Source: Ignavibacteria bacterium RIFOXYB12_FULL_35_14 (GTDB taxonomy: Bacteria > Bacteroidota > Ignavibacteria > Ignavibacteriales > Ignavibacteriaceae). Taken from it: DNA of 32,961 bases. Where the stretch lies: contig MHAR01000039.1 in the NCBI GenBank assembly GCA_001803045.1, positions 1 to 32,961 of the forward strand, given 5' to 3'. The notes beneath the pieces are model-generated. The model was not told where the DNA came from and did no database searches. It saw only the letters and a list, made by a program, of their open reading frames with translations. This document shows positions 10,099-18,452 of the stretch, piece by piece (position 1 is the stretch's first letter; the number at the start of each line of letters is the position of its first letter). A program made the position numbers and the translations under genes.

Positions 10099-11775
10099 AT
10101 GAATGATTCTGAAAATCTTAAAGCAAGAAGAAATTTAAAGGCTCTTGTTGAGCTAAGCAGAGTTATAAATTCAAGTCTCGATCTAGAATTCATTTTAAAT
10201 AATCTTTTACTTACTTGTCTCGGAAAATTTCTTACCACAAGAGGATTTATTGCACTTAATTTAAATGGCTCACTTCAACCTAGAGCTAAAAAGGGAATAA
10301 CCGATGAACAATTTCAAAATTTTCCGGTAATAAAAAACAAAACCGAATTGCAGAGTGAACAATTCAAAGAATATTTAACTTCCATTAATATCTTGGCATT
10401 TGATGAAATATGTTCCTTCCAGGAATGTCTCGGAATAATTGCCTTAGGAGAAAAATTAAACAAGGCTCCATATTCGGATGATGATCTAGAATTTTTGCAT
10501 ACAATCACAAACATTGCTGCAACAGCCATTCAAAACTCGCTTATGCTGAGTGAACTAAAGAAAACCAATCGAATTCTTGATTCAAGAATTAGCCGTCTTA
10601 ATTCCCTTTTTGAATTGAGTAAAGAATTCGGTTTGTTTTCAGAATCTACGAAGGTAGCTAGACTTTTAGTTTATTCTGTCATTGGGCAGTTTCTCGTACA
10701 AAAATTTGCGGTTGTATCATTCGAAGGTAAGAACTTAAAGATTTTAGAATCCAAGTTCCCACAAGATGAATTATTAAATGCTCTCAAAAATTGTAACACT
10801 AAACTCATAACTAGTTCGATTTCTAAAAAAGAAATTGAAGCGGATTATACTGATTTGCAAAAATTTGGTATTGAGCTTATTGTACCCATGCAGCTTCAAG
10901 GCGAAACAAAAGGATTAATACTTTTGGGAAAACGAGCAAGCGAATCTGAATATTCAGAAGCTGATATCGAGTACATATATTCAGTTGGAAGCTTAGCAAT
11001 TGTGTCGATTGAGAATCAAAGATTATTTAAAGAAGCATTAGAAAAACAAAAGCTTGAAGAAGATTTAGAAATTGCTCATGATATTCAGAAGAATCTTCTT
11101 CCGCATAAAATCCCTCAGTTTACCAATTTTAATGTAGTTGCCAACACTGTATTCTCAAAGCAAGTTGGCGGTGATTATTACGATGTTATCACGTTAGATA
11201 ATAATAATTTCTGTATTGCCATTGCAGATGTATCCGGTAAAGGCGTTTCTGCCGCATTAATGATGGCTAATCTGCAGGCATTCTTAAAAACGATTTGCAA
11301 ACAGGGCATGCAAATTGACGAAGCTACCGGTTTGATCAACGATCTGATCACAGAAAATACAACTGAGGGAAAATTCATAACATTTTTCTGGGCAATAATT
11401 GAAAATGACAGCAAGCAAATGCTTTATGTTAATGCAGGACATAATCATCCATTATTGATCAGGAAAGGGAAAATTAAAAAATTAGATAAAGGCGGAATTA
11501 TTCTTGGTGTAATGAACACTATGATTCCTTACATCTCCGAACGGCTGCAGCTTGAAACGGATGATGTAATGATTTTGTTCACTGATGGTGTCTCTGAGGC
11601 AATGAATCAAAAAGGAGAAGAATTTACAGATGAAAGATTGGAAAAATTAAGTTTAAGTTTGGTTGAAAAGCCAGCAAAAGATATTTCCGATACAATTCAG
11701 AAGGAAGTAAGTAAATTCGCTTACGGTACAGTTCAATCGGATGATATTACGTTGATGGTTATAAAAGTTAAGTGA
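10099..11775 (+). CDS. Soluble GAF-GAF-SpoIIE (PP2C) phosphatase
   Basis: This 558-aa protein has no TM segment. It has a GAF-like domain at about 12-150, a second at about 165-310, a helical linker (EALEKQKLEEDLEIAHDIQ) and a SpoIIE/PP2C phosphatase domain at about 330-556. GGDYYD (357-362), ADVSGKGVSAA, LFTDGVSEAM and SDDITLMVIK are intact. The ATG follows the kinase stop by one base, so it is the last gene of the 7212-11775 operon. It gives the module a second, cytoplasmic input alongside the membrane phosphatase. GAF ligands cannot be predicted from sequence. Confidence 0.9.
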   Translation: MNDSENLKARRNLKALVELSRVINSSLDLEFILNNLLLTCLGKFLTTRGFIALNLNGSLQPRAKKGITDEQFQNFPVIKNKTELQSEQFKEYLTSINILAFDEICSFQECLGIIALGEKLNKAPYSDDDLEFLHTITNIAATAIQNSLMLSELKKTNRILDSRISRLNSLFELSKEFGLFSESTKVARLLVYSVIGQFLVQKFAVVSFEGKNLKILESKFPQDELLNALKNCNTKLITSSISKKEIEADYTDLQKFGIELIVPMQLQGETKGLILLGKRASESEYSEADIEYIYSVGSLAIVSIENQRLFKEALEKQKLEEDLEIAHDIQKNLLPHKIPQFTNFNVVANTVFSKQVGGDYYDVITLDNNNFCIAIADVSGKGVSAALMMANLQAFLKTICKQGMQIDEATGLINDLITENTTEGKFITFFWAIIENDSKQMLYVNAGHNHPLLIRKGKIKKLDKGGIILGVMNTMIPYISERLQLETDDVMILFTDGVSEAMNQKGEEFTDERLEKLSLSLVEKPAKDISDTIQKEVSKFAYGTVQSDDITLMVIKVK

Positions 11776-11888
11776 AAATTTTTTGTATGATTATATCTAA
11801 GATTTAGCCCGAATAAATTCTAGGGAGTGATCGGATACCGGATGCAAGAAACCTTACCAATCTTAATTCTAGATATTGCTGTACAATC

Positions 11889-12078
11889 AATAAGCTAATA
11901 AGGTCAAACTATCACATATTCGATTGTTACTAAGGTTAGGAAAAATTAGGATAAGGTCTAGCATTAGACCCAATGACATCAATAATGGTACAGAAATAAA
12001 AATGAAAGAGGAATTATATAAAATGAAAACCTTAGTAACGGTGACAGGCAACCAATTTATCAACCTTATTAGCTTATT
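11889..12078. repeat. Nested palindromic element A (190 bp)
   Basis: Outer arms AATAAGCTAATAAGGT (11889-11904) and ACCTTATTAGCTTATT (12063-12078) are perfect 16-bp reverse complements. Inner arms GTTACTAAGGTT (11926-11937) and AACCTTAGTAAC (12028-12039) are perfect 12-bp reverse complements. A third hairpin, GGTCTA/TAGACC, lies at 11955-11970. A 26-codon frame with an upstream GAGG lies at 12002-12082 and may be chance. The element fills most of the 351-nt gap 11776-12126 between two phosphatase genes. Related sequence lies at 28804-28918. No transposase is present. Confidence 0.65.
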
Positions 12079-12126
12079 ATAAATCAATAAATTGTATGAT
12101 AAAAACTTAGACGAGAAATTTAAACC

Positions 12127-14667
12127 ATGCAAAGCATAAAAAATTTTCTTGAAAAAAATCAGAAAGGGATAGTTATTATCTCGTTCATCCTGTTGTTTTG
12201 TATTGGACTTGTAAATTTTGCGTTCATTTTCATAATAAACGCAACTTCCAACGATGAGTGTCTATGGATACCAGAAAAGGCAGGTAAAGACAGTGTAATC
12301 ATAGTATTTGATAAGGTTAAAGTAGATGGTGTTGCGTGGAAGGCAGGAATCCGGGATGGGGATCAGCTTATTACCATAAAGAATATCAATATCCATGATA
12401 TTTTTAAAGCACAAAGAATTCTCAATGAATTTAAGAAAGGTCAATTAGCGGATTATACAATTAAAAAAGGCGATAAACTTCTTAACACAAAAGTTGAGAT
12501 CAAGAAACTAATCAAAATGGATCAATTCGCTTTTATGCTGATGGCTCAAATTTGGTTAATTATCGGATTCATCGTCTTAATGGCTCGTCCCAATGGTTAT
12601 ATTCAAAGATTATTTTATAAGATCAGTGCGGCTTTCATTGTTTTATTTACCTCAGTCTATTTCTTAGGATTAGGAACCGATGTCTCTCGAATTTATTTTT
12701 ATATGCTGGATTATATTTGGACCATCGGAGGATTTTATGCATCATTTCTAATTCTCCGATTCTTTTGGAGTTTTCCGCAGTCATTTAAGTTTGCTGAAAA
12801 AAAATGGGTGAAAAAATTATTACAAATCGCTCCGATTGTTTTGATCATTGCTTCATACATTGTGCGTCATATTTTTGTGTATCCTTATGAAGGTTTTAAT
12901 AATGTTGCTCTCGGAATAATTATTGTAAATAATATTTTGATATTTACTGCGCTTGTAACGGGATTAGTTTCCCTGTATATCAACTATTTCCGAATCAAAG
13001 ACAAAGCTCAGCGTAAACCAATTTATATTATTCTTTTTGCTTACACCTTAGGAGTTGCAAGTTTACTTTATACAAGCTTTATTGCCCCAGCAATTTCTGA
13101 TACTATCTTTAATTCTCCAGAATATTATACTCCGATTATTGTTATTGCCTTTCTACCAATTGCTTTTGGTTATTCAATTTTTAGATATCAATTGATGGAT
13201 GTTAGCATTGTCATAAAGAATGCAATAATTTACGGGGCAGCTACATTAACAATTGCAGCAGCTTACTTTTTGGTAATTTATCTCTTAGGGCAGGGAATAA
13301 GTCAGGCGATTGGAACTCAATATCAAGGAATTATAGCAGGTATTGTATTCATAATATTTGCTTTGGTTTTTCAATCAACTAAAGACAAATTCCAAAATTT
13401 TTTAACAGCAAAATTTTATCCCGAACAGTTTGCGTATCAAAAAGTACTTGTAAAATTCAGCACCGATATCTCCAGCGTGGTTGGGCTTGAAAATATTCTC
13501 GACAAAACATATGAGACATTCACCAATGCTCTTAAGATTAATAACTTCGGCATTATGGTTAGAGGAAACAATAATGGTGATTTGGTTTTAGTGAGAAGCA
13601 AAGGAATCAAGAATAAAGAAATTACTATCAGCCAATCGAATGTAAGCGAATTTATTGAGCAGAAAAAATCGTTATCAAAATTACCCTCCATCGAACGGGA
13701 AGAGTTTGTGAGTGTATGTAAAGAAAAAAGTGTTAGCTTGGTTGAAAATGATATCTATACAATAATTCCAATGATTGTAAAATCAAAAGTTGTTGGAGTA
13801 TTGCTTTTCGGATTAAAACATTCCGGTGCACAATTTTCTTATGAAGATTTAGAACTTTTAAATGCAGTAGCAAACCAAGCAGCAATATCAGTTGAGAATG
13901 CACGTCTATATGAAACCGAGAAACAAAAACTTTCTATTGAAAGAGATCTTGATCTTGCAAGAAAAATTCAGCAAGGATTATTGCCAGGCTGTATACCTAA
14001 AGTAAATAAGTTAGACATTTGCGGACAAATGATTCCTGCTATGCAAGTTGGCGGCGATTATTATGATCTTATAAAAATTTCCGACACAAAAATATTTGTA
14101 GTTGTTGGTGATGTTTCGGGTAAAGGACTTTCTGCTTCTTTGTACATGGCTAAGCTGCAGACAATGATACAGCTTGCATGCACTATTGACAAAACACCCA
14201 AACAAATTTTAGTTGATATAAATAAAAGACTTTATGAATCGCTCGAGCGAAGCTGGTTTGTTACAATGACTCTTGCGCTATTTGACAGCAGCACCAACAC
14301 TGTGAAGTTTTGCCGTGCCGGTCATATGCCTTTGATTACTGCAAATAATGGAGCCATCAATTCCTATAAATCTAAGGGAATTGGAATTGGATTGGAAAGC
14401 GGAATTATTTTTGAAAGCAGCTTAGTCGAAGAAGAAGTCAGCTTTAGTCATGGACAAATCTTTGCATTCTTTTCGGATGGAATAACCGAAGCAATGAATG
14501 AATCGAATGATCTTTTTGGTGAAGAAAAACTTTCTGAACTCCTGAAAAACAAATCCGTAAAAAGTTCTAATGAGTTGATGGATGAAATTTGGGAATCTAT
14601 AACTCAGTTCAGAGGACAAGCCGAACAAAGCGATGACATGACGATGGTGTTAGTAAAGGTAGTATAA
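12127..14667 (+). CDS. PDZ-membrane-GAF-SpoIIE (PP2C) phosphatase
   Basis: This 846-aa protein has a first TM at about 13-38 and then a PDZ-like domain at about 50-125 (DGVAWKAGIRDGDQLITI), which should lie outside the cytoplasm. It continues with about eight TM segments (about 132-430), a GAF-like domain at about 440-600, and a SpoIIE/PP2C phosphatase at about 610-845. GGDYYD (about 642-647), GDVSGKG, FSDGITEA and QSDDMTMVL are intact. A PDZ outside the membrane coupled to a phosphatase inside suggests sensing of envelope peptides or misfolded protein, which is inference. Element A separates it from the upstream operon, so it is probably transcribed on its own. Confidence 0.9.
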   Translation: MQSIKNFLEKNQKGIVIISFILLFCIGLVNFAFIFIINATSNDECLWIPEKAGKDSVIIVFDKVKVDGVAWKAGIRDGDQLITIKNINIHDIFKAQRILNEFKKGQLADYTIKKGDKLLNTKVEIKKLIKMDQFAFMLMAQIWLIIGFIVLMARPNGYIQRLFYKISAAFIVLFTSVYFLGLGTDVSRIYFYMLDYIWTIGGFYASFLILRFFWSFPQSFKFAEKKWVKKLLQIAPIVLIIASYIVRHIFVYPYEGFNNVALGIIIVNNILIFTALVTGLVSLYINYFRIKDKAQRKPIYIILFAYTLGVASLLYTSFIAPAISDTIFNSPEYYTPIIVIAFLPIAFGYSIFRYQLMDVSIVIKNAIIYGAATLTIAAAYFLVIYLLGQGISQAIGTQYQGIIAGIVFIIFALVFQSTKDKFQNFLTAKFYPEQFAYQKVLVKFSTDISSVVGLENILDKTYETFTNALKINNFGIMVRGNNNGDLVLVRSKGIKNKEITISQSNVSEFIEQKKSLSKLPSIEREEFVSVCKEKSVSLVENDIYTIIPMIVKSKVVGVLLFGLKHSGAQFSYEDLELLNAVANQAAISVENARLYETEKQKLSIERDLDLARKIQQGLLPGCIPKVNKLDICGQMIPAMQVGGDYYDLIKISDTKIFVVVGDVSGKGLSASLYMAKLQTMIQLACTIDKTPKQILVDINKRLYESLERSWFVTMTLALFDSSTNTVKFCRAGHMPLITANNGAINSYKSKGIGIGLESGIIFESSLVEEEVSFSHGQIFAFFSDGITEAMNESNDLFGEEKLSELLKNKSVKSSNELMDEIWESITQFRGQAEQSDDMTMVLVKVV

Positions 14668-14704
14668 CCTAAATCCTAACCAGTATTCTAAAATTCTCCA
14701 CTTC

Positions 14705-14769
14705 AAGTGCTAAACTAAAAAGAATTTGCTATTTTTAGTAAAGTTCCTTTTCAATATTTCTTAGCACTT
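14705..14769. promoter_or_regulatory. Inverted repeat abutting hsdM start
   Basis: AAGTGCTAA (14705-14713) and TTAGCACTT (14761-14769) are perfect 9-bp reverse complements; the right arm ends at the base before the hsdM ATG. An inner AT-rich pair, ACTAAAAA/TTTTTAGT (14714-14721/14732-14739), is nested inside. It could be an operator for the R-M operon or an RNA stem that hides the start codon. No Shine-Dalgarno sequence is visible there. Confidence 0.4.
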
Positions 14770-16329
14770 ATGACTAACAACAACTCTAAATCACTAGAAT
14801 CCTGGATTTGGGATGCTGCGTGCGCCATTAGAGGAGCACAAGACGCACCCAAGTACAAAGACTTCATACTACCACTAATCTTTGTTAAACGCCTCTGTGA
14901 TGTATTCGATGATGAAGTCAGTCGAGTTGTCGAGAATGTTGGCTCAAAAGAAAAAGCCCTAAAGCTAATTGCCAAAGACCGTAAGCTCACACGTTTCTAC
15001 ATACCACTTCGACCTGAAAATCTGGACGAATCCACCTGGTCGGTTATCCGAAAATTATCTTCAAAAATAGGTGAACAGCTTACCGATTTTATGCGCTCGA
15101 TAGCTCGTGAGAATTCGAGATTGCAAGGAATTATTGACCGAATAGATTTTAACGCCACTACACACGGACAGCGAGATATTGAAGATGATAGACTAAGCAA
15201 TCTTATTGAGGAGATAAGTAAAAAAAGATTAGGTCTTAACGATGTTGAACCGGATATAATCGGAAGAAGCTATGAATATCTAATCCGTAAATTCGCTGAA
15301 GGCGGTGGACAGAGTGCCGGAGAGTTTTATACTCCAATGGAAGTTGGTTTAATTATGGCACGAATACTTGACCCTGAACCCGGAATGGAAATGTACGATC
15401 CCTGTACCGGCTCTGCTGGATTGCTAATTAAACTTCAGATTGCACTTCAAGAGAAGATGAACTTACGCGCAAAAACTAAATATGCACCGTTGAAGCTCTA
15501 CGGACAAGAGTATTTAGCGAACACGTGGGCAATGGCTAACATGAATATGGTTATTCACGATATGGAAGGTATTATCGAAATTGGCGATACAATGAACAAT
15601 CCCAAATTTCGGGAAGGAAATAAACTCAAAAAGTTTGATCGTGTTGCTGCTAATCCGATGTGGAACCAAAGCTTATTTAACCAAAAGACTTATGAAAACG
15701 ACGAACTAGAAAGATTTCCTGCTGGCTATCCGCCAAACGGAACCGCCGATTGGGGATGGGTGCAGCATATTCTCGCTTCTTTGAATGATTCCGCCAGAGG
15801 CGGAGGAAGGGCAGCCATTGTTTTAGATACTGGAGCAGTCTCACGAGGATCGGGGAACCAAAGCACAAATAAAGAAAAAGAAATCCGTAAGTGGTTTGTT
15901 GAAAACGATTTTATTGAAGGTGTTCTTTATTTACCAGAGAATCTTTTTTACAATACTTCTGCACCTGGTATAGTTCTATTCCTCAATAGAAATAAACCAT
16001 CCGGTAAGAAAGATAAAATTTTACTCATTAATGCTTCCAAAGATTTTATTAAAGGACAGCCCAAAAACTATATACAGGAAGAAAACCAAAAAAAAATTGT
16101 CGATACTTTCCTTAATTGGCAAGAGATTGAAAAGTTTAGCAAGATAATAGCCAAAGATGAAGTTGTAAAAAATGATTATAACTTATCTCCGACCCGATAC
16201 ATTCACACAGCCGATGAAGAAGTTTACAGACCAATTGGAGAAATTTTAGAAGAACTTAAAGAACTCGAACAAGAATCAAAAGACATTGATGGAGAATTGA
16301 AAATTATTTTTCAGAAATTAGGTTATTAA
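14770..16329 (+). CDS. hsdM: Type I restriction-modification methyltransferase subunit HsdM
   Basis: This 519-aa protein has the HsdM N-terminal helical domain (about 8-150) and an N6-adenine methyltransferase domain. AdoMet motif I is DPCTGSAG (210-217). The catalytic motif IV is ANPMWNQ (NPMW at 295-298) in place of the more common NPPF/NPPY. GEFYTP before motif I is typical of HsdM. It forms the modification core with HsdS and, with HsdR, the restriction complex. It is the first gene of the operon, followed after 29 nt by the PIN-like gene. The neighbouring genes hsdS and hsdR confirm the assignment. Confidence 0.95.
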   Translation: MTNNNSKSLESWIWDAACAIRGAQDAPKYKDFILPLIFVKRLCDVFDDEVSRVVENVGSKEKALKLIAKDRKLTRFYIPLRPENLDESTWSVIRKLSSKIGEQLTDFMRSIARENSRLQGIIDRIDFNATTHGQRDIEDDRLSNLIEEISKKRLGLNDVEPDIIGRSYEYLIRKFAEGGGQSAGEFYTPMEVGLIMARILDPEPGMEMYDPCTGSAGLLIKLQIALQEKMNLRAKTKYAPLKLYGQEYLANTWAMANMNMVIHDMEGIIEIGDTMNNPKFREGNKLKKFDRVAANPMWNQSLFNQKTYENDELERFPAGYPPNGTADWGWVQHILASLNDSARGGGRAAIVLDTGAVSRGSGNQSTNKEKEIRKWFVENDFIEGVLYLPENLFYNTSAPGIVLFLNRNKPSGKKDKILLINASKDFIKGQPKNYIQEENQKKIVDTFLNWQEIEKFSKIIAKDEVVKNDYNLSPTRYIHTADEEVYRPIGEILEELKELEQESKDIDGELKIIFQKLGY

Positions 16330-16358
16330 AAATCATTATTAACGAATAAAATTCAAAT

Positions 16359-18452
16359 ATGAAAAACATCTCCAATAAAACAGTTACGTACAGTTTGTTG
16401 GCTCATATTAATGACCATAGTTATGGCATAAAAGATCTTTCAGACATTTTTATTCCATTAGTTAAAAGAACTCTAGCAAAAATGGGTGAGAATGGTTTTA
16501 TTCAAGGTGAACACATTAAGGAGATTAAAACTAATGTTGATGAAATGTGTCATTTGGATATTCCTTTTCCCTTACTGGATAAAATATTATATAAAATTTC
16601 GACTGATATTAGGAATAATCAAGGAACTCAATTTTCTATATATAATGACAAATCATTTCAGATAAATAACTATATCTTTATAGATTACGAAGAAGAAATA
16701 ATAAAAACAGAATCTGAAATTGAGAAAATAGAATATTTATTTAACTCTTATCTCGAACTAAAAGGAGTAAAAGCTAGTCCAGACAATTCACTTTTTGAAT
16801 TTATTGATAAAAATAGAATTCAATTATTTGATTATTTCGTGAAAAAGAAACTTAGTGAGTCCGAAAAAGATTTTTATTTACAAGCAGAATTTTTATCAAA
16901 AATCAAATCTGATCCCATTTTATATAAAACACTCTGTAGAATATACCTTGGTTCAATAATTTCAAGCTTTTTAGCATTTGAGCCAGAAGAGTTAACTGAT
17001 AAAAGCGATAAAGAATTCGTTCTAGACACAAACTTTATTATTAGTTTGCTAGATTTAAATTCTAATGAGGCTACACATACATGTGGGAAAATTGTTGAAA
17101 TCTGTAAAAGGTTAAATTATAGAGTTACTGTACTTGATTATACTATTGAAGAATCTAAAAACTTAATCGATAGAACAGCTGATAGTATTGAGACCGCATT
17201 TCTATCCAAAAAACTAGATCCCGAAAGCATCTTTAACGCCTGCGACAGAAGAAATTTATCTAAGACAGATTTACAAAGAATATCAGCCATTTTAGAAGAT
17301 ACTTTAAAGAATGAATTTTCTATAAACATTCTTTATGATACTTCAAAATTCAGAAACATGGCTAAGTATAGCAAAGAATATGAAGTGTACAAAAATGTGA
17401 GGTCAACAAATTGGAGTGCGCTACACGATGCTACAGCAGTTAAATACATACAATCAAAAAGGGGTAAAGTGTGTAAAGATTTTTTTACTGCCAATTGTTT
17501 TTTTGTTACAAATACTAGTAGAGATTTTAAGCCTTTAATAGAAAATGAAAACATATCAGAATTAATAAGGGCCGAGGATTTAGTTAATATATTATGGTTA
17601 ACCAATCCTAATGTTAAGCTTAATCTCAATAATGATGAGCTAACACAAATGGGCTTAAGCAAACTTATTTCATCTTCTTTGAATAGTAAACTGCCAAGCT
17701 CAAAAATCATAAAAGAACTTGAAGAAAACATTCGAAAATATGCTCAACACAAAATAACTGACAAAGACATAATTCGAGTTGGAAATAGAATTGCCGATAA
17801 GACTCTAACTAATCTTGAACAATTAAATAAGATAGCAGATAAAGATCCTGATAAGTTTATTGAAAAATTAAATGAGGAGGCCCGAAAAGAAGAGAAAAAG
17901 GAAAAAGAGTTTTTTAATAAGTTAAATAAAATGTTAAAAGATATTGCAATTAAATCTGACGAACGCTCAAAACTGACTAAGGAATTGTTACAGAAAGAGT
18001 TTAACGATGCTAGGACTTCTTTAGAAATGAAAACGAGTGAAAAAATCACAGCCCTAACTAAAGATAAAAATGAGGAAATAAATAATTTAAAAATTCAGAG
18101 ATTCTCTGAACTGAATGCCATTAAAAAGTCTTATGATTCGTATGTATCTAAAAAATCCTTGATTTATTTAGGACTAATCACACTCCCTCCACTTTTGATA
18201 ATGTTATCTTTTATCATCTTTATTGATTTTCCTAAAATTGAATGGATTATTGTTGGATGTTACGTAGTCTATAATATAATAACCTATTTTTATTTTGTGA
18301 TAACGAGAAAACAATGGTCTCTTCTGGAATTTTATAATACACTTTTAGATAAAAACAAAAATAAAATATATAGTAAATTTAGTTTTGACCTAGAAGAATA
18401 TCATAAATTGGAAAAAGAAATCTCCGCTAAGGATGAAACTCAAACAAACTGA
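16359..18452 (+). CDS. PIN-like nuclease-domain protein with coiled coil and two C-terminal TMs
   Basis: This 697-aa protein sits between hsdM and hsdS and overlaps hsdS by 20 nt. Residues 1-215 resemble nothing I know. Residues about 218-395 look like a PIN domain: FVLDTNFIISLLD (D223), YTIEES (E264 or E265), LHDATAVKYIQ (D357) and FFVTNTSRDF (N385/D389) are placed like the acidic residues of PIN RNases. A charged helical stretch at about 480-600 is likely a coiled coil. Two TM segments lie at about 601-622 and 627-649, with a charged C-terminal tail. I infer a membrane-anchored nuclease linked to the R-M system. The PIN call rests on motif spacing only. Confidence 0.6.
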   Translation: MKNISNKTVTYSLLAHINDHSYGIKDLSDIFIPLVKRTLAKMGENGFIQGEHIKEIKTNVDEMCHLDIPFPLLDKILYKISTDIRNNQGTQFSIYNDKSFQINNYIFIDYEEEIIKTESEIEKIEYLFNSYLELKGVKASPDNSLFEFIDKNRIQLFDYFVKKKLSESEKDFYLQAEFLSKIKSDPILYKTLCRIYLGSIISSFLAFEPEELTDKSDKEFVLDTNFIISLLDLNSNEATHTCGKIVEICKRLNYRVTVLDYTIEESKNLIDRTADSIETAFLSKKLDPESIFNACDRRNLSKTDLQRISAILEDTLKNEFSINILYDTSKFRNMAKYSKEYEVYKNVRSTNWSALHDATAVKYIQSKRGKVCKDFFTANCFFVTNTSRDFKPLIENENISELIRAEDLVNILWLTNPNVKLNLNNDELTQMGLSKLISSSLNSKLPSSKIIKELEENIRKYAQHKITDKDIIRVGNRIADKTLTNLEQLNKIADKDPDKFIEKLNEEARKEEKKEKEFFNKLNKMLKDIAIKSDERSKLTKELLQKEFNDARTSLEMKTSEKITALTKDKNEEINNLKIQRFSELNAIKKSYDSYVSKKSLIYLGLITLPPLLIMLSFIIFIDFPKIEWIIVGCYVVYNIITYFYFVITRKQWSLLEFYNTLLDKNKNKIYSKFSFDLEEYHKLEKEISAKDETQTN

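Noticed and set aside
12002-12082. A 26-aa frame in element A starting MKEELYK, with a HIRAN-like MKTLVTVTGNQF
   Set aside because: It is short and formed by the palindrome arms; the related element B has no matching open frame.
14751-14990. Minus-strand frames overlapping hsdM, the SpoIIE genes and secD
   Set aside because: They are antisense shadows of strongly supported genes and show no recognisable domains.
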